Translations under genes and position numbers: made by a program
Shown: one piece after another, positions 26,049 to 34,780 of the stretch
Numbering within the stretch: position 1 is the stretch's first letter
Layout: each line of letters begins with the position of its first letter
From: Pseudomonas sp. LFM046
GTDB taxonomy: Bacteria > Pseudomonadota > Gammaproteobacteria > Pseudomonadales > Pseudomonadaceae
Reading direction: 5' to 3'
Length of the DNA: 64,000 nucleotides
Assembly: GCF_000949385.2 (NCBI RefSeq)
Contig: NZ_JYKO02000001.1
Span: 4,705,840 to 4,769,839 of the forward strand
Notes under the pieces: model-generated
Told to the model about the DNA's origin: nothing
The model's database searches: none
What the model saw: only the letters and a program-made list of their open reading frames with translations

Positions 26049-26660
26049 TCAGATACCGATCTTGTCCAGGGCCCGGCCGACGCCACGCCAGAAGCCCGCC
26101 TGAGGCCGCACCCGCTCGCCGCTGGCGGCGATGCGCTCGCGGGGCTGAACCTGGCGGGTGGCAATGATTTCCTGGCTGCCCAGCGATGCCTCCACTAACT
26201 GCAATGGACCGCTGCCGGCGCTGGGCTGCTCGCTGTTCTTCGGTGGCGGGTCCAGTTCGTCGTAGCGCAGGTAGTAGGTACGCCCGGCGCTGGCATCCAG
26301 GGCGAAGGAGGTGATGAGGGTGAAATCCAGCGGGCCGTCGGCGAACAGGGTCCAGTAGCTGCCGAACAGTGGCCGGCGCATCTCCAGCCGGTAACTGGCG
26401 GCATCGAATTCCAGCGCCAGGTAGCCATTGCTGGGCAGGCTGCCGATCAGTTCGTTGTTGAGGAACAGCCCCGGCGCTTCCAGTTCCTGGTCGGCCCATT
26501 CGCTCTGGGGGCGGTAGAGGTAGACCAGCGCATGTTCGCCATCGCTCGGTGCGGACGCCTGAAACGCCGGCCCGTCAGTGGCGCCAAAGAAGGCGCCGGG
26601 GGTAGAGCAGCCACCCAGCACAGCGGCCAGCAGCAGGATCGGCAAGTAGCAGCGGCCCAT
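26049..26660 (-). CDS. DUF2846 lipoprotein
   Basis: 203 aa. Signal peptide with lipobox VLGGC (Cys18). The DUF2846 domain contains ALVYLYRPQ, GLFLNNELIGSLPSNGYLALEF and an AGRTYYLRYDE strand. Function unknown. The C-terminal 50 residues are basic and lie outside the domain. GAGGGAG site. Confidence 0.82.
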   Translation of the reverse strand: MGRCYLPILLLAAVLGGCSTPGAFFGATDGPAFQASAPSDGEHALVYLYRPQSEWADQELEAPGLFLNNELIGSLPSNGYLALEFDAASYRLEMRRPLFGSYWTLFADGPLDFTLITSFALDASAGRTYYLRYDELDPPPKNSEQPSAGSGPLQLVEASLGSQEIIATRQVQPRERIAASGERVRPQAGFWRGVGRALDKIGI

Positions 26661-26762
26661 GCAGGCACTCCCTCTTGATGTTGTGGCGCAAGCCTAGCCG
26701 GGCGCCGGGCCGGGCACACCTGACGAAAGTGCGGCCTCGCTGAGGTACTGCGCCTTGCCGGT

Positions 26763-27917
26763 TCAGCGACGGCGATCGAGGAGGTTCACCACCAATCGGT
26801 CCAGCCAGCCCCAGAGCCGCTGACGCAGGCGCTTGAGCAACGGTCGGGCGTGCCAGTCGTCCATGGTGATCTCGCGGCTATCGGCGAAGTCCTGGCGCAT
26901 GCAGGCGTCCACGGCCTCTGTGAAGTGGGGATCCACGGCCTCCAGGTTGGCTTCCAGATTGAAGCGCAGGTTCCAGTGGTCGAAGTTGCAGGAACCCACG
27001 CTGACCCAGTCATCCGCCAGCACCATTTTCAGGTGCAGGAAACGCTGCTGGTACTCGAAGATCCGCACCCCGGCGCGCAGCAGGCGTGGGTAGTAGCGCT
27101 GTCCGGCGAAGCGCACGGGCGGGTGGTCGGTGTGCCGGCTGGTCAACAGTAGACGCACTTCGACACCACGCCGGGCTGCCTTGATCAGAGCGCGGCGAAC
27201 CTTCCAGCTGGGCAGGAAATAGGGCGTCGCCAGCCAGATGCGGTTGCGCGCCGTGCGGACGCTGCGCACCAGGGACTGGACGATGTCGCGGTGCTGACTG
27301 GCATCGGCGTAGGCCAGCCTGCCGAGCCCCACGCCCACCGCCGGATAAGGCGGGAGATGCGCGAGTCCCGGCGCCTCCCCCGGCTTCCAGGGATGGCGGC
27401 CGAGGCTGGCCAGCCACTGATAGTCGAAGATCAGTTGCCAGTGCGCCACCAGCGGCCCTTCGATGGCCACCATCACCTCGTGCCAGCGGCTGTTTTCCCG
27501 GGTCGGGTCCCAGAATTCGTCGGTGGCACCGGTGCCGCCGATGAACGCCTGGCGGTCGTCCACCACCAGAATCTTGCGATGGTCGCGGTACAGGTTGCGA
27601 AAGCCGTGGCGCCAGCGCAGCGGGTTGTAGAACTGCAGCAGCACCCCGGCCCCGGTCAGCCGCTGGCGCTGCGCCGTGCCCAGCTTCAGGCACCCGAAGT
27701 CGTCGAACAGGCAACGCACTCGCACACCGCGCACGGCGGCCACGCAGAGGGCGTCCACCAGCGCTTGGCTGCACTGGCCGTCTTCCACCAGGTAGAGCTC
27801 CAGCGCGACCTGATACTCGGCCCGGGCGATGGCGGTGAGCATGGTCGGAAAGAACTGCGGTCCGTCGATCAACAGCTCGAAGCGGTTGCCGGATTTCCAG
27901 GGGAAGATCTGCCCCAT
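26763..27917 (-). CDS. Phospholipase D/cardiolipin synthase-like protein (ClsB type)
   Basis: 384 aa with two HKD motifs: HRKILVVDD after YRD near residue 117, and HLKMVLADD near 300, both matching HxKxxxxD. The GSCNFDHWNLRFNLEAN block after the second motif is typical of bacterial cardiolipin synthase B. No N-terminal membrane spans, unlike ClsA. It may transfer phosphatidyl groups between lipids. Its ATG overlaps the YceI stop (TGATG), so both are in one operon. Confidence 0.85.
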   Translation of the reverse strand: MGQIFPWKSGNRFELLIDGPQFFPTMLTAIARAEYQVALELYLVEDGQCSQALVDALCVAAVRGVRVRCLFDDFGCLKLGTAQRQRLTGAGVLLQFYNPLRWRHGFRNLYRDHRKILVVDDRQAFIGGTGATDEFWDPTRENSRWHEVMVAIEGPLVAHWQLIFDYQWLASLGRHPWKPGEAPGLAHLPPYPAVGVGLGRLAYADASQHRDIVQSLVRSVRTARNRIWLATPYFLPSWKVRRALIKAARRGVEVRLLLTSRHTDHPPVRFAGQRYYPRLLRAGVRIFEYQQRFLHLKMVLADDWVSVGSCNFDHWNLRFNLEANLEAVDPHFTEAVDACMRQDFADSREITMDDWHARPLLKRLRQRLWGWLDRLVVNLLDRRR

Positions 27918-28498
27918 CAGCGCTCCGTGAAGATCAGTACGGCGCCCACCGGCACCGACAGGCTGATGCCCGGCAGGCCGGCGACCCTGCGCAGCCCATC
28001 CAGCGCTCCGGTCAGGCCGAAGTCCTCCACCTGCAATACCAGGGGTGCCAGGGTCACCACCTGGAAGCGGTGGTCATCCAGGCGGGTGGCCAGGAGTTCG
28101 GCGCGGTATGGCTGCGACTTGTCGCGAATCTTCACCGTCAGCGGAAGGCCCAGCTCCAGCTGGGCACCGGGGGCAAGGTCGGTGATGGGGCGCAGGTCGA
28201 GCTGCGCGGTGATATCGGCTTCGGGGTATTTGGCGATCTCGAAGAACTGCTCCCGCAGGCGCTGGTCCCGCAGGGGCACACCGGTGCTCACCGACTCCAG
28301 GTCGACACGCAGTCGCGCCTTGCCGTCCTTGCCGATCGTGCCGTGCAGGGTGAGGAAACGATGCACCTCGGAAACGCTGCCGGACTTGGTGGAAATGAAG
28401 GAGATGCGCGACGACTCGTTGTCCAGGTACCAGCTCGCCTGTACCGGCAAAGCCAGGGCGCCGAGCAGGGCAATGAGGGGGCGTATCGATGTGTGCAT
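27917..28498 (-). CDS. YceI-family periplasmic protein
   Basis: 193 aa with a signal peptide (about 1-23, ALALPVQA before SWYLD). The YceI lipocalin-like barrel shows SRISFISTKSGSVSEVHRF at the start and ITAQLDLRPITDL in the middle. Family members bind polyisoprenoid or amphiphilic molecules. AAAGGA site before ATG 28498. Overlaps the phospholipase-D-like gene. Confidence 0.85.
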   Translation of the reverse strand: MHTSIRPLIALLGALALPVQASWYLDNESSRISFISTKSGSVSEVHRFLTLHGTIGKDGKARLRVDLESVSTGVPLRDQRLREQFFEIAKYPEADITAQLDLRPITDLAPGAQLELGLPLTVKIRDKSQPYRAELLATRLDDHRFQVVTLAPLVLQVEDFGLTGALDGLRRVAGLPGISLSVPVGAVLIFTER

Positions 28499-28665
28499 GC
28501 AGGATTCCTTTGGCATGTCGCTGACGGCGGAAAGACTCGAGCCGGGGTCCATTGGTCACTCGGAACCCGTCCGGGTTCCGCCGCGGGCCGGCAAAAAATC
28601 TGGCCGGTTAAGCGGGCAATGGGTGCAAAGCTACCAGAGGAGAAGGATTTTTGGGCGCCGCAACG

Positions 28666-28770
28666 CCTGTAGGGGCCAATTCATTCGCCAGGCAGGCCGA
28701 AGGTCTGCGCCGTTTCAGAAATATCCAGGGCCGCTACACGGTCCCTCGCGAATGAATTCGCTCCTACAGG
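28666..28770. repeat. REP-type palindrome (CCTGTAGG ... CCTACAGG ends)
   Basis: The ends are CCTGTAGGGGCCAATTCATTCGC and its near complement GCGAATGAATTCGCTCCTACAGG, about 60 bases apart. This is the common Pseudomonas REP-doublet form. Similar elements lie at 55791 and 59606. Confidence 0.8.
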
Positions 28771-28792
28771 TGCCGCGATTTCCCCACGAACG

Positions 28793-28826
28793 AAAAAGCC
28801 CCGGGCCGTGCGGCGCGGGGCTTTTC
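28793..28826 (-). terminator. Terminator after xenB
   Basis: On the minus strand the AAAAGCCCC / GGGGCTTTTT stem ends in five Ts, 15 bases beyond the xenB stop. Confidence 0.85.
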
Positions 28827-28840
28827 CAAGGACAGCGATA

Positions 28841-29890
28841 TTACAGGCGGGGGTAATCGATATAGCCCACCGGCCCCTTGGCATAGAACAGCTCCGGGCG
28901 CGGTTCGTTCAGCGGCGCGTCCAGGCGCAGGCGCTCGGGCAGATCAGGGTTGGCGATGAAGGGAACGCCGAAGGCCACGGCGTCCGCCTTGCCGCTTTCC
29001 AGCCAGGCACTGGCACTCGCCTTGGTGAAACGCTCGTTGGCGATGAACACACCCCCGAAGGCTTCCTTCAGCTCGGGCGTCAGGCTGTCGTCACCTTCCT
29101 TCTCGCGAGCGCAGAGGAAGGCCACGCCTCGCTTGCCCAGTTCGCGGGCCACGTAGCCGAAGGTGGCCGCCAGGTCGGAATCGCCCATGTCATGCAGGTC
29201 GGCGCGCGGCGACAGGTGAACGCCTACGCGGCCAGCGCCCCACACCTTGATCGCCGCATCGGTGACTTCCAGCAGCAGGCGGGCGCGATTCTCGATGGAG
29301 CCGCCGTACTGGTCGGTGCGCTTGTTGGTGCCGTCCTGGAGGAACTGGTCCAGCAGGTAGCCGTTGGCGGCATGGATCTCCACCCCGTCGAAACCGGCGG
29401 CCTGGGCGTTTTCGGCGCCCACGCGGTATGCCTCGACGATGTCGGCGATCTCCTCGGTCTCCAGGGCTCGCGGCACCGGGAAGTCACGCATCGGGCGCAG
29501 CAGGCTCACGTGGCCCTTGGCCGCGATGGCGCTGGGGGCCACCGGGGCTTCACCGTCCAGATAGCTCGGGTCGGAAATACGGCCCACGTGCCACAGCTGC
29601 AGAACGATCTTGCCGCCGTTGGCATGCACGGCCTTGGTGATATTGCTCCAACCTTTCACCTGCTCGTCGGACCAGATGCCGGGGGTATCCGGGTAGCCGA
29701 CGCCCAGCGGCGTGACGGAGGTAGCTTCACTGATGATCAGCCCGGCGGACGCGCGCTGGGTGTAGTACTCGGCCATCAGAGCGTTGGGCACGCGGCCCTC
29801 GTCGGCGCGGCAACGGGTCAGGGGAGCCATGATGATGCGGTTGGCGAGTTCCAGGTCGCCGATCTTGATCGGGTCGAAGAGCGTGGGCAT
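28841..29890 (-). CDS. xenB: Xenobiotic reductase/old yellow enzyme XenB
   Basis: 349 aa FMN-dependent ene-reductase of the old yellow enzyme family. Blocks LANRIIMAPLTRCRA, EATSVTPLGVGYPDTPGIWSDEQV, GGKIVLQLWHVGR and GVEIHAANGYLLDQFLQDGTNKRTD are present, with the His/Asn substrate pair in HAAN. Length matches XenB of pseudomonads, which reduces nitro compounds and activated alkenes. It ends a three-gene unit with an MFS exporter and an ArsR regulator. GAGG site. Confidence 0.93.
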   Translation of the reverse strand: MPTLFDPIKIGDLELANRIIMAPLTRCRADEGRVPNALMAEYYTQRASAGLIISEATSVTPLGVGYPDTPGIWSDEQVKGWSNITKAVHANGGKIVLQLWHVGRISDPSYLDGEAPVAPSAIAAKGHVSLLRPMRDFPVPRALETEEIADIVEAYRVGAENAQAAGFDGVEIHAANGYLLDQFLQDGTNKRTDQYGGSIENRARLLLEVTDAAIKVWGAGRVGVHLSPRADLHDMGDSDLAATFGYVARELGKRGVAFLCAREKEGDDSLTPELKEAFGGVFIANERFTKASASAWLESGKADAVAFGVPFIANPDLPERLRLDAPLNEPRPELFYAKGPVGYIDYPRL

Positions 29891-29905
29891 GTCGTTTACC
29901 TCGGG

Positions 29906-31069
29906 TCAGTCGAGAGCCGCTTGCAGCTCGGGATTACGGTTGCTGAAGGTGAGAAGGGTCGCGACCAGGGCGAGGATCGCCAGCACGGCTGCGGCCAGGG
30001 GAACAGTGGTGAGGCCGAAGCCGTGGTCGATGACCAGGCCGCCGACCCAGGCGCCGAGGGCGTTGCCCATGTTGAAGGCGCCGATATTCAGGGTTGAAAC
30101 CAGGTTCGGTGCGGCGCTGCCGAAATTCACCACGTTGACCTGCAGGGCCGGCACCGCGGCGAAGGCAGCCGTGGCCCAGAGGAACAGGGTGATCTCGGTG
30201 GGGATCAGAGTGGCGCTGGTCCAGGTCAGGACACTGGAGGCCACGGCCAGGGCAACGAACACGCCCATCAGGGTCTGCGCCAGCTTCCAGTCCGCCAGGC
30301 GGCCACCAATCACGTTGCCCAGGGTCAGGCCCAGGCCGATCAGCAGCAGGCTCCAGGTCACGCCACGGGGCGAGACGCCGGTCACCTCGCCCAGCAGCGG
30401 AGCGACGTAAGTGAAGATGCAGAACACCGCAGCGGAGAACAGCACGGTGGTGGACAGCGCCAGCCAGAGCCCGGCACCGCGCAGGGCGGCGAATTCGGCG
30501 CGGATATCGGTGGCTTCTTCGTCATCCTGACGAGGCAGCACGCGCCACAGGCCGATGAGCGCAGCGACGCCGATCAGGGTCACAGCCCAGAAGGTGGAGC
30601 GCCAGCCGGCGGCCTGGCCAAGGGCGGTGCCCAGGGGCACACCGAGCACGTTGGCCAGGGTCAGGCCGGTGAACATCAGGGCCACGGCAGACGCCTTGCG
30701 GTTGGCCGGCACCAGGCTGGCGGCCACTACCGAACCGATACCGAAGAAAGCGCCGTGGCAGAGGGCGGTGACCACCCGCGCCAGCATCAGCAGGCCGTAG
30801 TTGGCGGCGATGGCGCAGAGCAGGTTGCCGAGAATGAACACCCCCATCAGCACCAGCAGGGCGCCCTTGCGCGGCAGCTTGGCGGTGGCCATGGCCATGA
30901 AGGGGGCGCCAACGGCCACACCCAGGGCGTAACCGGTGACCAGCCAGCCCGCGCCGGGGATGGAGACGCCGAGGTCAGCGGCCACATCGGGCAGCAGGCC
31001 CATGATGACGAATTCCGTGGTGCCTATGGCAAACGCGGACATGGCGAGGACGAGAAGCGCAGTCGGCAT
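29906..31069 (-). CDS. MFS transporter, DHA1 family
   Basis: 387 aa, 12 predicted spans. The N-terminus TALLVLAMSAFAIGTTEFVIMGLLPDVA is the classic opening of DHA1 drug/arabinose-type exporters. MFS motif A follows helix 2 in altered form (AKLPRKGALL), and helix 5 has TGLTLANVLGVPLGTALGQ. Likely exports a toxic electrophile handled by XenB. AAGGAG site; 15 bases from xenB. Confidence 0.9.
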   Translation of the reverse strand: MPTALLVLAMSAFAIGTTEFVIMGLLPDVAADLGVSIPGAGWLVTGYALGVAVGAPFMAMATAKLPRKGALLVLMGVFILGNLLCAIAANYGLLMLARVVTALCHGAFFGIGSVVAASLVPANRKASAVALMFTGLTLANVLGVPLGTALGQAAGWRSTFWAVTLIGVAALIGLWRVLPRQDDEEATDIRAEFAALRGAGLWLALSTTVLFSAAVFCIFTYVAPLLGEVTGVSPRGVTWSLLLIGLGLTLGNVIGGRLADWKLAQTLMGVFVALAVASSVLTWTSATLIPTEITLFLWATAAFAAVPALQVNVVNFGSAAPNLVSTLNIGAFNMGNALGAWVGGLVIDHGFGLTTVPLAAAVLAILALVATLLTFSNRNPELQAALD

Positions 31070-31112
31070 GAGCCTGCTCCTTGAAGAGTTCGGGTTGTGG
31101 CAGGTGCTGCAG

Positions 31113-31421
31113 TTACAGCTCGTCGCTCATCTGGCGAAGAAATTCAGCGATAACGGCTTCATTGCGCTTGAAGAAGTTCCATTGGCCCACCTTGCGGCTG
31201 GTCACCAGCCCGGCGCGCTGCAAGGTCGCCAGGTGCGCCGAGACGGTGGACTGGGACAGCCCGCAGCGCTGGTCGAACTTGCCGGCGCAGACGCCGATTT
31301 CGAAGGGGTGGTCCTGCTCGACGAAATACTTCTCCGGGTCCTTGAGCCACTGCAGCATCTCCCGCCGCACCGGGTGGGCGAGCGCCTTGATGATTTCGTC
31401 GAGGTCGATGGGTGTGCTCAT
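31113..31421 (-). CDS. ArsR-family transcriptional regulator
   Basis: 102 aa winged helix-turn-helix. ALAHPVRREMLQWLK and the recognition helix region CGLSQSTVSAHLATLQRAGLVTSRKVGQWNFFKRN are typical. Cysteines at VCAGK and QRCGLSQS could sense metals or electrophiles. It is the first gene of the ArsR-MFS-XenB unit. ATG 31421; the frame extends upstream to 31502 through the probable operator, so that start is rejected. Confidence 0.9.
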   Translation of the reverse strand: MSTPIDLDEIIKALAHPVRREMLQWLKDPEKYFVEQDHPFEIGVCAGKFDQRCGLSQSTVSAHLATLQRAGLVTSRKVGQWNFFKRNEAVIAEFLRQMSDEL

Positions 31422-31432
31422 GGTCGGATTCG

Positions 31433-31476
31433 CATATCGATGTGGAACGAACTTTATATCGAGAAAGGACGATATG
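31433..31476. promoter_or_regulatory. ATATCG-type operator upstream of the ArsR-MFS-xenB unit
   Basis: Three copies of the hexamer occur: CATATCG at 31433-31439, TATATCG at 31455-31461 and the inverted CGATATG at 31470-31476. The last two form an ATATCG-N8-CGATAT palindrome; the first and last form a longer exact CATATCG/CGATATG pair. This lies 12-55 bases before the regulator start, so autoregulation is likely. Confidence 0.65.
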
Positions 31477-31542
31477 GGATCGTTTGCACCGATAGTCATC
31501 ATCGACCGTCATGATGGGACGCCCTTGGGTTAAGCTCGGCCC

Positions 31543-32124
31543 ATGAACTACCTCGCCCACCTCCACCTCGGCGGCTCGCAACCCGCGCAACTGCTCGGCA
31601 GCCTCTATGGCGACTTCGTCAAAGGACCGCTGGACGGGCGCTGGCCGGCTGACATCGAAGCCGCCATTCGCCTGCACCGGCGCATCGACGCCTTCACTGA
31701 CAGCCATCCTCTGATCGCCCTTGCCAAACAGCGATTCCCCGCCGAGCGTCGACGCTTCGCCGGCATTCTGCTGGACGTCTTCTTCGACCACTGCCTGGCC
31801 CGCGACTGGGGGCAATACGCAGCCGAGCCGCTGGACGCCTTCACCCGCCACGTCTACCAGGTGCTCGGGGCCGAACCGCAGCTTCCCGGCCGCCTTGCCT
31901 TGATCGCTCCGCGCATGGCCGCCCAGGACTGGCTCGGCAGCTACCGCGAATTCGAGACCCTGGAGCTGGTCATCGCCGGCATGGCCCGGCGCATCTCCCG
32001 GCCCGAGGCGCTGGCCGGTGCCATGGCCGAGCTGGAAAGTCTCTACCAGCCCCTCTCTGACGACTTCCGCCTCTTCTATCCCCAGCTCCAGCAATTCGCA
32101 GGCAACCCGCCAATCATCGTTTGA
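31543..32124 (+). CDS. acpH: Acyl carrier protein phosphodiesterase
   Basis: 193 aa DUF479/AcpH family. MNYLAHLHLGG and GSLYGDFVKG open the HD-like fold. The helices LHRRIDAFTDSHPL and GILLDVFFDHCLARDW hold the conserved His/Asp metal ligands. It removes phosphopantetheine from ACP. The ribosome site is weak. Divergent from the ArsR gene across 121 bases. Confidence 0.9.
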   Translation: MNYLAHLHLGGSQPAQLLGSLYGDFVKGPLDGRWPADIEAAIRLHRRIDAFTDSHPLIALAKQRFPAERRRFAGILLDVFFDHCLARDWGQYAAEPLDAFTRHVYQVLGAEPQLPGRLALIAPRMAAQDWLGSYREFETLELVIAGMARRISRPEALAGAMAELESLYQPLSDDFRLFYPQLQQFAGNPPIIV

Positions 32125-32194
32125 CCTGCATCAAAGGCGGCACCCGGCTCCTGCTGTGCAATGGAAACAGAACCCTTTCCATGGAGGTGCCCTG

Positions 32195-33076
32195 ATGAAC
32201 GCGATAATGCTGGCGACCGACCTGTCCAACCGTTCCGACCGCGCGCTGCGTCGCGCCGCCCGGCTGGTCCGGCAATTCGACTGTCCCTGGATCGTTCTTC
32301 ACGTAGTGGATGAGGACCAGCCGCAACTGCGGGTGGAACTGGAAGTCGAGCAGGTGCGCCGCTACCTCCAGGAGCAGATGGGCTTCTTCACCGAACTGGC
32401 CGGCCGACAGCCGGAAATCTGGGTGGAAGTGGGCGATCCGGCCAGGCACATCGCCGACTGTACCCGCTGGGGCGACGTGGACCTGCTGATCGTGGGCAGC
32501 CATCGCAAGAATCCCCTGCGGGACATCTTCGTCGGCACCACCCTGGAACGCCTGGTGCGCACCATCCATATGCCGGTGCTGTTGGTGAACAGGGCGGCTG
32601 AAGATGACTACCGGGCGCCCTTGCTGGCCCTGGACTGCTCCCTCGCCTCCGCCCAGGCCGTGCGCACGGCTCATGAGCTGGGCCTGCTGCCGAAGACAGG
32701 CGCCATGGCGCTGCATGCGTTCGACCCGCTGGGCGGCGCCATGCTGCTGGCGGCAAGCGCCGGGGGCGGGTCGATGACGGGCGACTATGCCGCCGCCGAA
32801 CGCCGCCGGGCCACGGCAGCGCTGGACGAATTCCTGCAGCAGGAGGAGCTGGCTCCCCTGGTCGACCAGCGTCTGATCGAGGAAGGCCAACCCACTACCG
32901 CCCTGCGGCGGGTGCTGGAGCGTGAACCCATCGACCTGCTGGTGATGGGCACACGCGGCCTCACGGGGATGAAGCGGGTCCTGATCGGTAGCGTGGCGGA
33001 TGCCGCCATGCGCGAACTGGACTGCGACATCCTAACGGTGCCGCCGATTCGCTGGCCACAGAAGGGCGAAGTGTGA
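32195..33076 (+). CDS. Universal stress protein with two Usp domains
   Basis: 293 aa, tandem Usp domains (about 1-140 and 150-285). The first ends VDLLIVGSHRKNPLRDIFVGTT. The second has the ATP-binding pattern GxxG-x9-GS in GTRGLTGMKRVLIGSVADAAM. Such proteins support survival under anaerobic or stationary stress. GGAGGTG ribosome site before ATG 32195; the longer frame upstream overlaps acpH and is rejected. Confidence 0.92.
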   Translation: MNAIMLATDLSNRSDRALRRAARLVRQFDCPWIVLHVVDEDQPQLRVELEVEQVRRYLQEQMGFFTELAGRQPEIWVEVGDPARHIADCTRWGDVDLLIVGSHRKNPLRDIFVGTTLERLVRTIHMPVLLVNRAAEDDYRAPLLALDCSLASAQAVRTAHELGLLPKTGAMALHAFDPLGGAMLLAASAGGGSMTGDYAAAERRRATAALDEFLQQEELAPLVDQRLIEEGQPTTALRRVLEREPIDLLVMGTRGLTGMKRVLIGSVADAAMRELDCDILTVPPIRWPQKGEV

Positions 33077-33096
33077 TGCGGAGCGCTGGGGCCCGT

Positions 33097-33867
33097 TCAG
33101 GCTGCCAGCGCTTCGTCTTCCTCGCCGAAGAGTGCCGCGTGTACGGCGCTCTTCGCTTGTTGGCTCAGCACGGTGCGGCTCAGGCCGTGGCTGGCGATGG
33201 GCTCCAGCAAGTGAATTTCCACCTCGGCCAGGTCGCTGCGCAGCAGACGGACCAGATGCGAGAGCAGGTCATCTTCGCCGATGAAGGGCGCAATCTCGTC
33301 CCGCTGGCCGTCTCGCAGGTAGCGGATGGCCACAGGCTGCACCGGTACTTCGGTTTCCACCGCGCTGGTGAGCAGGCGGCTGTGGAAGGTCTTCAGCAGG
33401 CTGCCGTCGGTGGTGGTGCCTTCCGGGAAGATCAGCAGGTGACGGCCATCGCCCAGATGACGGGCGAGCTGCTGGCCCACCAGACCGCTATCCCCCGAAC
33501 CCCGACGGATGAACAGCGTGCCGGCCTTGTGAGCCAGCCAGCCGGCCACCGGCCAGGCACGCACCTCGGACTTGGACAGGAAGGACAGCGGCGCCACGGC
33601 GCCCAGCAGCGGGATATCGGTCCAGGACACATGGTTGCTGACCCACAGCATCGGCCGCTCGGGCACACGCCCGGTCAGGCTGACGCGGAATGGCAGTGCA
33701 GCGGCCAGACGCGCGAGGAACCAGCGGGTCAGGCGCTGACGGGTCGCCATCAGCTCACCCCGTCCCATGCGCTCCAGCAGACCGACCCACACGGCGAGCA
33801 GCAGGCCGAGGCTGATCACCGCCAGCAGGCGGGCAACACGAAAGTAGAAGCGTGTGGACTTCGCCAT
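33097..33867 (-). CDS. olsA: Lyso-ornithine lipid O-acyltransferase OlsA
   Basis: 256 aa PlsC-type acyltransferase. One N-terminal membrane span (about 10-30), then the HX4D motif (NHVSWTD), the FIRRGSGDSG block and FPEGTTTDG. It adds the second fatty acid to lyso-ornithine lipid. Immediately follows olsB with eight bases between, and the pair defines ornithine lipid synthesis, which is often induced by phosphate limitation. Confidence 0.9.
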   Translation of the reverse strand: MAKSTRFYFRVARLLAVISLGLLLAVWVGLLERMGRGELMATRQRLTRWFLARLAAALPFRVSLTGRVPERPMLWVSNHVSWTDIPLLGAVAPLSFLSKSEVRAWPVAGWLAHKAGTLFIRRGSGDSGLVGQQLARHLGDGRHLLIFPEGTTTDGSLLKTFHSRLLTSAVETEVPVQPVAIRYLRDGQRDEIAPFIGEDDLLSHLVRLLRSDLAEVEIHLLEPIASHGLSRTVLSQQAKSAVHAALFGEEDEALAA

Positions 33868-33875
33868 GCGCTGCC

Positions 33876-34646
33876 TCAGACCGCAGCCTTGAAGTGGCGG
33901 GCGTAACGCGGGCAGAGTTCGTCGCGCTTGAGCAGGATGAACACGTCGGCCACCTGGAAATCCGGGTCCCAGCAGGGCTCACCGCAAATCTTCGCGCCCA
34001 GGCGCATGTAGGCCTTGAGCAGCGGCGGCATCTCGGCGATCACGTTGCCCGGAACTTCCATGGCAGGCAGCGGGTTCTTCGGTTCGGCGCGCAGGTGCTC
34101 GGTGCACAGGTAACGCTCACGCAGGCGCTGCATGATGGCCTGGGCCTGGACGCCACCGTCCTGCATGGGGATGCTGGCGCAGCCCATCAGGTAGCGGTAG
34201 CCGCCCTGGTTCAACACTTCGGCCAGCTCGCCCCAGAGCACGGCGATGGTGGCGCCATTGCGGTAGGCGGGATCGACGCAGGTGCGGCCGATTTCCAGCA
34301 CCGGGCCCTGCAGGTCGCCGAGGCCGTGGAGGCTGAATTCCTCTTCGCTGTAGAAGCGGCCCAGGTCACGAGCGGCCTGGTGGTCCAGCAGGCGAGTGGT
34401 GGCTACCAGTTCGCCGCTGTCCAGATCACGCACACCGATGTGCTGGCAGTGCGGATCGTAGTCATCCATATCGAGGCCGAACTCGGCGCCTTGCAGCTTG
34501 GCATCGAACTCGGCGCTGAATACGCGAAAACGCAAAGCCTGCGCTTCACGCAGGGCAGCAATGCCTTCCAGGCGCTCGGCCTGCAGGCGGCGAGGGCTTT
34601 TCCCGTTGGGTGCGACACTGTCGCGGGTCATGGCGATCTGGGTCAT
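33876..34646 (-). CDS. olsB: Ornithine-acyl-ACP N-acyltransferase OlsB
   Basis: 256 aa GNAT-like acyltransferase of the OlsB/hemolysin-like family. Blocks: [58 protein letters not shown] and [19 protein letters not shown]. It transfers a 3-hydroxyacyl chain from ACP to ornithine. GGAGG site before ATG 34646. The 34.7-kb upstream extension of the frame lacks support. Operon with olsA. Confidence 0.92.
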   Translation of the reverse strand: MTQIAMTRDSVAPNGKSPRRLQAERLEGIAALREAQALRFRVFSAEFDAKLQGAEFGLDMDDYDPHCQHIGVRDLDSGELVATTRLLDHQAARDLGRFYSEEEFSLHGLGDLQGPVLEIGRTCVDPAYRNGATIAVLWGELAEVLNQGGYRYLMGCASIPMQDGGVQAQAIMQRLRERYLCTEHLRAEPKNPLPAMEVPGNVIAEMPPLLKAYMRLGAKICGEPCWDPDFQVADVFILLKRDELCPRYARHFKAAV

Positions 34647-34780
34647 GTAAGCCTCCGTAGGCCGGCTAGATCCCGGTTGCAGCCGGACGATCTTGTTGTG
34701 CAAGCTCAGGCTAGGTAGACCCGGTGTCACCACCATGACCATCCCATGATGCTTGTATGACAGCCCCTTAGGAGCCCCAG

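Larger units (their letters stand above)
28499..28840. other. Gene-free stretch holding a REP palindrome and a terminator
   Basis: 342 bases between the YceI start and the xenB stop. It contains the REP palindrome at 28666-28770 and the terminator at 28793-28826. A GGAACCCG / CGGGTTCC hairpin lies near 28562-28579. No gene is seen. Confidence 0.7.
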
